Shown piece after piece: positions 58,284 through 64,000 of a stretch of DNA of 64,000 nucleotides. Numbering within the stretch: position 1 is the first letter of the stretch; every line of letters starts with the position of its first letter. The DNA is from JAGTJU01 sp038257535 (lineage in GTDB: Bacteria > Myxococcota_A > Polyangia > Fen-1088): NCBI GenBank assembly GCA_038257535.1, contig JBBSJE010000007.1:1-64000 (forward strand), written 5' to 3'. The position numbers and the translations under genes are program-made. A model generated the notes under the pieces. It saw only the letters and a list, made by a program, of their open reading frames with translations. It was not told where the DNA came from and made no database searches.

Positions 58284-59912
58284 ATGCCTGCTGCTTCTCT
58301 CGATCAAATTGTTAGCCTTTGTAAGCGTCGCGGATTTGTTTTCCCCTCGTCGTCCGTCTACGGCGGCCTGGCCAGCACCTGGGACTACGGTCCCTTGGGC
58401 GTTGAGCTGAAAAACAACGTCAAGCGCGCTTGGTGGAAGTCGGTGGTGCATGACCGCGACGACATGGAGGGCCTTGACGCCGCCATCTTGATGAACCGCT
58501 TGGTGTGGAAGTACTCGGGCCACGAGGCCACGTTCTCCGACCCGATGACGGATTGCCGCGCTTGCAAGGCGCGCCCGCGCGCCGATCACCTGTTTGAGAC
58601 CGCCAAAGACCGCATTCCCAACGGGCTTGAGGAAATCAACGCAGCGATTGCCGCCAAAGAGCTGGTGTGCCCGAAATGCGGGGCCAAGGATCTCACGCCC
58701 GCCCGCCCGTTTAACCTGATGTTCCGCACCACCGTTGGCGCCGCCGCAGACGAAGACAGCGGGTTGGCCTACCTGCGTCCCGAAACCGCGCAGGGCATGT
58801 TCGTGAACTTCGGCAACGTACTGGACACGATGCGCCGCAAGCTGCCCTTTGGCATCGCGCAGGTGGGCAAGGCCTTTCGTAATGAAATCACGCCCGGCAA
58901 TTTCACCTTTCGAACCCGCGAGTTCGAGCAGATGGAGATCGAATACTTCGTGCGTCCAGGCGAAGACGAAGCCGCTCACAAGATGTGGATTGAGGAGCGC
59001 CAAAGCTGGTACCGCAACCTGGGGTTGCCCCCGGAGCGGTTGCGCGCGCGCGCCCAAGGCAAAGACGAACTGGCTCACTACGCAAAGGGCTGCGTGGATC
59101 TGGAATACCGCTTTCCGATGGGTTGGAGCGAGCTGGAAGGCATTGCCAATCGCACCGATTTCGATTTGAAGGCACACAGCCGCAACGACAAAAACCCCGA
59201 TGCGCTGGGCGAGCTCACCTTTTTCGATCTCGAGACCAAACAGCACATCGTGCCCTATGTGATCGAGCCTTCGGCCGGCGCTGACCGTGCCACCTTGGCG
59301 TTTTTGTGCGAGGCCTACGAAGAGGCTTTGGTCAAAGAGTTGCCCGACGCCGTGGTCGAGCAGCTCAAAAGCGGGGTTGAGAGCTTTGCCAAGTCGGTGG
59401 CCAAACGCGACAAGATGGACAGCGCGCTTCGCGACCGCTTGGTGGCCCAAGCCGAAGCCGTGGCGAAAGATGTGCGGGCGGAGTTCGCAGGTCTCACGGG
59501 GCTTGCCGCCGATGCGGACGCCCAAAGCATTGAGGTTATGAAGAAGCTCAAAGGCCAGATCACCAAGGTGAGCGAAGAATACGCCCGCACCGTGATGCAC
59601 CTGCATCCGCGCTTGGCGCCGGTTGCCGCCGCCGTGTTCCCCTTGAAAAAGAACGAACCCGGCTTGGTTGATATGGCGCGGGGCCTGCGCAAAGAGTTGC
59701 AGAGCATGGGCGTGCGTGCGGTTTATGACGACACGGGTGCGATTGGAAAGCTTTACCGGCGCCAAGATGAGATCGGAACGCCCTGGTGTTTGACGGTCGA
59801 CTTCCAATCGTTGGAAGACCAAACCGTCACGCTGAGGGATCGTGACTCGATGCAACAGGAGCGCGTTCCGGTGGCGAATCTAGCGTCGTCGCTGCTGCAG
59901 CGAATGCGCTGA
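58284..59912 (+). CDS. glyQS: Glycyl-tRNA synthetase, dimeric (eukaryotic-like) type
   Basis: 542 aa, single-chain class II GlyRS. N-terminal FVFPSSSVYGGLASTWDYGPLG, class II motif 2 region AFRNEITPGNFTFRTREFEQME, and motif 3 near the C-terminus. A Cys4 zinc insert is visible (DCRACKARP, LVCPKCGAKDL). The C-terminal anticodon-binding domain ends LEDQTVTLRDRDSMQQERV. It charges tRNA-Gly; this is the alpha2 form, not the alpha2-beta2 GlyQ+GlyS form. It is followed by ppdK after 107 nt. Confidence 0.96.
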   Translation: MPAASLDQIVSLCKRRGFVFPSSSVYGGLASTWDYGPLGVELKNNVKRAWWKSVVHDRDDMEGLDAAILMNRLVWKYSGHEATFSDPMTDCRACKARPRADHLFETAKDRIPNGLEEINAAIAAKELVCPKCGAKDLTPARPFNLMFRTTVGAAADEDSGLAYLRPETAQGMFVNFGNVLDTMRRKLPFGIAQVGKAFRNEITPGNFTFRTREFEQMEIEYFVRPGEDEAAHKMWIEERQSWYRNLGLPPERLRARAQGKDELAHYAKGCVDLEYRFPMGWSELEGIANRTDFDLKAHSRNDKNPDALGELTFFDLETKQHIVPYVIEPSAGADRATLAFLCEAYEEALVKELPDAVVEQLKSGVESFAKSVAKRDKMDSALRDRLVAQAEAVAKDVRAEFAGLTGLAADADAQSIEVMKKLKGQITKVSEEYARTVMHLHPRLAPVAAAVFPLKKNEPGLVDMARGLRKELQSMGVRAVYDDTGAIGKLYRRQDEIGTPWCLTVDFQSLEDQTVTLRDRDSMQQERVPVANLASSLLQRMR

Positions 59913-60019
59913 AACGCGCTTGGCGTGCGCGCCGCAAACGCAGCGAATGAAAAAGTCGCGCGTTCGTGCGCGGTTAGCGCTTTTCTTCCAGGCCAAGCCC
60001 TGGTAAGACTGCGCGCGCG

Positions 60020-63000
60020 ATGCCATCTGTCAGCAAAGAGAAGTCCTCCTCGTCAACGAAGTCTGCGGCCAAAGCCGCTTCAACCAAAGGCACCAAAAAT
60101 GGCGCCAAAACCGGAAATGGAGCCAAGGTTTTGGCAAAAAACGTGAAAAACGGCAGCAAGAACGTCGACAAGACTGCTGGCAAAGGCAAACAAACCGCTG
60201 CTCCCAAAGGCGCCGCAAAAAGCGCTGCTGGTTTGAAGCAGAAGGCACAAAAGGTTGCTGAAGGCTTGAAGAAGTCGGTGCAAAAGTCGGCCAAGAAGGT
60301 CGCTGCTGGCGCTGAAAAGCTTGCCGCGTCGGCCAAGGCCACGGCGAAGTCGAGCAAGAAGGTTTACTTCTTCGGCAACGGCAAGGCTGAAGGCAACCGC
60401 GACATGAAGAGCCTGCTGGGTGGCAAAGGCGCCAACCTGGCTGAGATGACGAACATCGGGGTGCCTGTGCCTCCGGGCTTCACCATCACCACCGACGTCA
60501 GCGTTGAGTACATGGGCAACGGACGCAAGTTCCCCGAGGGCCTCGACAAAGAGATTCAGAAGAACGTGGCCTTGGTTGAAAAGGCCCTGGGCAAAAAGTT
60601 CGGCGATCCCAAGAACCCCTTGCTGTTCTCCGTTCGCTCCGGCGCGCGGGCCTCGATGCCAGGCATGATGGACACCATCTTGAACCTGGGCATGAACGAC
60701 GAAGTGGCCGCCGGCCTGGCAAAAGCCTCGGGCAACGAGCGCTTCGCTTACGACAGCTACCGCCGCTTCGTGGCGATGTACGGCGACGTTGTTCTTGATC
60801 TCAAGCCCGAGAACAAGGAAGACATCGATCCCTTCGAGGAACTGCTTCACCGCAAGAAGAACGCAGTGGGCGTGAAGAACGATTCCGACCTTTCGGCACA
60901 GGATCTCAAAGAACTGGTGGCCGATTTCAAAGCCGAGATCAAAAAGCGCAAGGGCGTTGATTTCCCGCAGGATCCACACGAGCAACTCGAAGGCGCCATT
61001 AGGGCCGTCTTCAATTCATGGGACAACCCCCGCGCCAACGCCTACCGCCGCTTGAACAACATTCCCGTTTCGTGGGGAACGGCCGTCAACGTGCAGGCCA
61101 TGGTGTTCGGCAACAAGGGCGAAAAATCGGCCACGGGCGTGTGTTTCACGCGTGACCCTGCCAGCGGTGAAAACTTCTTCTACGGCGAGTTCCTGATCAA
61201 CGCCCAGGGCGAAGACGTGGTGGCGGGCATTCGCACCCCCGAAAAGATTGTTGAACTTGAGAAGACCTTCCCCAAGGCCTACAAGCAGCTCTACGACATC
61301 CGCCGTAAGCTGGAAAAGCATTACCGTGAGATGCAGGACATCGAATTCACCATCGAAGACAGCAAGCTCTACATGCTGCAGTGTCGCACAGGCAAGCGCA
61401 CCGGTTTGGCCGACGTGCGCATCGCCGTGGAAATGGTGGAAGAGAAGCTCATCAAGAAGGAAGACGCGCTCTTGCGGATTGAGCCTGAAGCGCTCAATCA
61501 GCTTCTGCGTCCCGTGTTTCAGCCCGCCGCCAAGGTCAAGGCTATGAAAGAAGGCCGCATGCTTGCCAAGGGCTTGCCTGCGGGCCCAGGCGCCGCCACA
61601 GGCCGCATCGTCTTCTTTGCTGAAGACGCGGTGGAATGGGCTGGTCGAGGCGAGGTGGTGATTCTTTGTCGCCACGAAACCTCACCTGAAGACATCAGCG
61701 GCATGCACGCCGCCGAAGGGTTCCTCACCGCGTTTGGTGGCATGACCTCGCACGCCGCTTTGGTGGCGCGCCAAATGGGTAAGGTCTCCATCGTGGGCTG
61801 CGACGCTGTCAGCTTCGATTACCGGGCGCGCACCATGACCGTGGATACGGGCAAGGGCACGCAGGTGTTCAAAGAGGGCGACTGGATCTCGATCGACGGC
61901 TTTGCCGGCGAGGTGATTGAAGGCCGCGTGGACACCACGCCGTCTGAGATCATCCGGGTTCTGATCGAAAAGGATCTGGATCCCAAAGACGCGCCGCTTT
62001 ACCAGCAGTACGCAAAGTTGCTGTCATGGGCAGACGCCGTTCGCAAGCTGCAGGTGCGTGCCAACGCCGACCAGCCCGACCAGGCGGAAGCGTCGGTGGC
62101 GTTTGGGGCCCAGGGCATTGGCTTGTGCCGCACCGAACATATGTTCTTCGGTGAAGGCAAGATCGAGCCTATGCGCGAGATGATCGTGGCCGAAAACGAG
62201 GAAGAGCGGCGCGCCGCCTTGGAAAAGTTGTTGCCGCTACAGCGCTACGACTTTGCGGGTCTGTTCCGCGCCATGGGCAAGCGTCCGGTCACCATCCGCA
62301 CGCTGGATCCCCCGCTGCACGAGTTCTTGCCCCACGATGAGGCCGGTCAAAAGGAACTAGGCCGAATCACAGGCAAGAGCCTTGAGAAGATCAAGGAGCG
62401 GGTGCATGACCTTTCGGAATCCAATCCGATGCTGGGTCACCGTGGTTGCCGCTTGGGCATCTCGTACCCCGAGATCACCGAGATGCAGGCGCGCGCCATC
62501 TTCGAGGCCGCCATCGACGTGTCCGAAGAGGGCATCGACGTGATTCCCGAGATCATGATTCCCTTGGTGGGCACCAAGCGCGAACTGGATCTTCAGGCTG
62601 AATTGGTCCACGCCGTGGCGAAAGAAGTCTTCAAGGGCCGGGGCCGCAAGGTGAAGTACCTCGTGGGCACGATGATTGAGGTGCCTCGTGCGGCCATCAC
62701 GGCAGACAAGATCGCCGAGACAGCTCAGTTCTTCTCGTTCGGCACCAACGACCTGACGCAAACCACGTTTGGTCTGTCACGTGACGACACGGCGAAGGTG
62801 CTGGCGACCTACAGCGAAAAGGACATCTACGCGGTGGATCCCTTCGTCTCTGTGGACCGCGAGGGTGTGGGCGCCTTGATGAAAATGGCGTGTGACCTGG
62901 GCAAGAAAACCCGTCCTGACATCAAGATCGGGATCTGCGGCGAGCAAGGTGGCGATCCCAACTCGGTTGAGTTCTGCCACATGCTGGGCTTGAACTACGT

Positions 63001-63073
63001 GTCGTGCTCGCCTTACCGCCTGCCCATCGCACGCTTGGCGGCCGCTCAAGCCGTCTTGAAAGAAAAGCGCTAA
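60020..63073 (+). CDS. ppdK: Pyruvate, phosphate dikinase with histone-H1-like N-terminal extension
   Basis: 1017 aa. The enzyme starts near residue 114 (VYFFGNGKAEGN) and is complete: nucleotide domain, phospho-His in GGMTSHAALVARQMGK (about 578) and Cys in GICGEQGGDPNS (about 972). It interconverts PEP and pyruvate. Residues 1-113 are an extra tail with about 28 Lys, many Ala, and only four acidic residues, much like bacterial histone-H1-like proteins. Normal PpdK lacks this. The start ATG is 10 nt after TAAGAC (60004-60009); no start codon suiting the normal enzyme N-terminus is favoured, so the fusion seems real. Confidence 0.93.
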   Translation: MPSVSKEKSSSSTKSAAKAASTKGTKNGAKTGNGAKVLAKNVKNGSKNVDKTAGKGKQTAAPKGAAKSAAGLKQKAQKVAEGLKKSVQKSAKKVAAGAEKLAASAKATAKSSKKVYFFGNGKAEGNRDMKSLLGGKGANLAEMTNIGVPVPPGFTITTDVSVEYMGNGRKFPEGLDKEIQKNVALVEKALGKKFGDPKNPLLFSVRSGARASMPGMMDTILNLGMNDEVAAGLAKASGNERFAYDSYRRFVAMYGDVVLDLKPENKEDIDPFEELLHRKKNAVGVKNDSDLSAQDLKELVADFKAEIKKRKGVDFPQDPHEQLEGAIRAVFNSWDNPRANAYRRLNNIPVSWGTAVNVQAMVFGNKGEKSATGVCFTRDPASGENFFYGEFLINAQGEDVVAGIRTPEKIVELEKTFPKAYKQLYDIRRKLEKHYREMQDIEFTIEDSKLYMLQCRTGKRTGLADVRIAVEMVEEKLIKKEDALLRIEPEALNQLLRPVFQPAAKVKAMKEGRMLAKGLPAGPGAATGRIVFFAEDAVEWAGRGEVVILCRHETSPEDISGMHAAEGFLTAFGGMTSHAALVARQMGKVSIVGCDAVSFDYRARTMTVDTGKGTQVFKEGDWISIDGFAGEVIEGRVDTTPSEIIRVLIEKDLDPKDAPLYQQYAKLLSWADAVRKLQVRANADQPDQAEASVAFGAQGIGLCRTEHMFFGEGKIEPMREMIVAENEEERRAALEKLLPLQRYDFAGLFRAMGKRPVTIRTLDPPLHEFLPHDEAGQKELGRITGKSLEKIKERVHDLSESNPMLGHRGCRLGISYPEITEMQARAIFEAAIDVSEEGIDVIPEIMIPLVGTKRELDLQAELVHAVAKEVFKGRGRKVKYLVGTMIEVPRAAITADKIAETAQFFSFGTNDLTQTTFGLSRDDTAKVLATYSEKDIYAVDPFVSVDREGVGALMKMACDLGKKTRPDIKIGICGEQGGDPNSVEFCHMLGLNYVSCSPYRLPIARLAAAQAVLKEKR

Positions 63074-63085
63074 AAGGCCCTTTCC

Positions 63086-63250
63086 GTGCTTAAGGCGCCC
63101 ACGCGCGAACGGCAGGCGCAGGTTTTTACCCGCGCATGCCGTTGCTGTGGTCGCCTGGGCGCTTGTGAGGCGTTGTTTGTGTCGCTCACGTCTCTGGGTT
63201 TCGGCGAGGGCCTTCGGGCCTGGGAATGGCTGAGGCTTGGCGGCTGTTGA
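63086..63250 (+). CDS. Possible small Cys-rich protein
   Basis: 54 aa, GTG start 12 nt after ppdK, ending TGA at 63248-63250. The centre is Cys-rich (RACRCCGRLGACEA), with four or five Cys possibly binding metal. The third-codon G+C looks like coding sequence but no ribosome site is seen. The stop overlaps an ATG at 63250 (an alternative start for the next gene). Weak call. Confidence 0.2.
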   Translation: MLKAPTRERQAQVFTRACRCCGRLGACEALFVSLTSLGFGEGLRAWEWLRLGGC

Positions 63251-63267
63251 TGCGAAGGGAGAATAGA

Positions 63268-64000
63268 TTGCGAAGCCCTTTCGGCTGTGTTTTTGCGCTG
63301 TCCGCGCTGCTTTGTAGCGTTGCTTGCAACGTGGGCGGCGACAGCGGCATCGGACCTCCTCTTGATCGCATTTTCTTGCCCACGGGGGCGGCGGTCGAAG
63401 GAACGGGACGCTGGCTGCTGGTGGTCAATTCCAACTCCGATTTGCGCTACAGCTTCGGCACCGTGGTTCCTATGGACTTGGCGGCCATTCGCGAAGACTT
63501 GGGCAAAGCGTGGCCCGTTTGTCCGGCGGCCAATTACCGGCCCCGCAAAAATGAGGGCAGATCGTGCTGTCGGGATCTTCTCGATGTCCGCGTGCTTAAC
63601 TGCGACGACAGGCCCTACGCGCTGGCCAGCGCCACGGTGCAGGTGGGCAGCTTTGCCACCACGCCGGTTCTGCAGTCTTTCGAGCGCGCGGGGCAGAGGG
63701 TGGATCGTTTGTTTTTTGGGGTTCGCGCCGACCCTTCAGTGACCTTTGTTGATGTAACGGTCAATCCGGACGGGCTTGATTTGCGCTGCACCGGCGATCC
63801 GCTGGCGCCCGGCGGTTCCCAAGCCCTGAACCCGCGCTGTGACAGCAACCACCGCGTGGAAAAGGGGAACCTGGCGGGGCTTGATCTTTTGGTGCCGGAA
63901 GAGCCTTTTGCCTTAACGTTGGATCCGAGCTTGGGCGTGCTTTACGTAGGCCATTTGTTTGGGGGGCTTTCGGCGATTGACGTATGCGCCCCCACGGCCA
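63268..64000 (+). CDS. Lipoprotein of unknown function (3' end outside window)
   Basis: At least 244 aa, running off the right edge. TTG start at 63268 with a strong ribosome site (AAGGGAG, 63255-63261). The signal is MRSPFGCVFALSALLCSVAC, lipobox SVAC (Cys20). The mature part reads IGPPLDRIFLPTGAAVEG, WLLVVNSNSDLRYSFGT and LGVLYVGHLFGGLSAIDVCA. The last looks like a beta-propeller/YncE-type strand, suggesting repeats further on. Start alternative: ATG at 63250, in the same frame. Family not recognised. Confidence 0.75.
   Translation, partial: MRSPFGCVFALSALLCSVACNVGGDSGIGPPLDRIFLPTGAAVEGTGRWLLVVNSNSDLRYSFGTVVPMDLAAIREDLGKAWPVCPAANYRPRKNEGRSCCRDLLDVRVLNCDDRPYALASATVQVGSFATTPVLQSFERAGQRVDRLFFGVRADPSVTFVDVTVNPDGLDLRCTGDPLAPGGSQALNPRCDSNHRVEKGNLAGLDLLVPEEPFALTLDPSLGVLYVGHLFGGLSAIDVCAPTA

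Overview
The window reads as one chromosomal segment, rich in G+C by eye, of a myxobacterium-like organism (Myxococcota, probably Polyangia). The taxonomic evidence is: a matrixin protease with a MYXO-CTERM tail (25050-25979), a giant kinase/GAF/sigma-54-AAA regulator (34666-39729), two outer-membrane beta-barrel proteins of the myxobacterial type (40974-42671), exported DUF1592/DUF1552 proteins, Gly/Ser-rich lipoproteins with Cip1-like C-terminal domains, and many lipoproteins in general. No tRNA, rRNA, CRISPR array or complete insertion sequence was seen.

Layout. 1-4871: end of mgtE, hemE, a quinone reductase, an FKBP lipoprotein and an MFS transporter. 4967-10957: a minus-strand operon-like run, read in transcription order as double zinc-ribbon protein, cysK, E1-like thiF, thrC, MoaD/CysO-like carrier, a second degenerate E1-like protein, cysM and a JAMM protease. 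This is a sulfur-carrier amino-acid biosynthesis cluster and the most interesting system here. 10990-13064: a toxin-antitoxin island (VapBC, Phd-VapC and a frameshifted Phd relic) inserted before trpBA. 15270-25038: dciA, DUF1592/DUF1552 pair, two Cip1-like lipoproteins, nsrR, ridA and a large carboxypeptidase-regulatory-like lipoprotein. 25050-34605: matrixin with a Tat partner, a GT51 glycosyltransferase fused to an AsmA-like region, two D-Ala-D-Ala-ligase-like ATP-grasp proteins, a HARE-HTH/Mrr-like protein, lipB, a GNAT and a HEAT lipoprotein. 34666-42671: the giant regulator, flanked by identical 16-bp dyads, then envelope proteins. 42999-53802: ftsY and smc (divergent), ferredoxin, PPIase, cmk, rpsA and an AI-2E family permease. 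53827-64000: an amidotransferase-like protein lacking its catalytic Cys, queE, a Tgl/PilW-like TPR lipoprotein, a RodZ-like HTH protein, recO, a VOC protein, glyQS, ppdK with a histone-H1-like tail, and a lipoprotein that runs off the window.

How the genes work together. In the carrier cluster the E1 should adenylate the carrier C-terminus and load sulfur, the PLP synthases should receive that sulfur on an activated amino acid, and the JAMM protease should trim the carrier and/or release the product. This is the logic of the CysO-CysM-Mec system of Mycobacterium tuberculosis. Here there are two E1-like subunits with complementary losses, a carrier ending Gly-Gly-Arg, and three PLP enzymes. 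A second recurring theme is promoter layout: many start codons lie only 6-15 nt downstream of a -10-like TGnTAnnnT element, which suggests widespread leaderless or very short-leader transcription.
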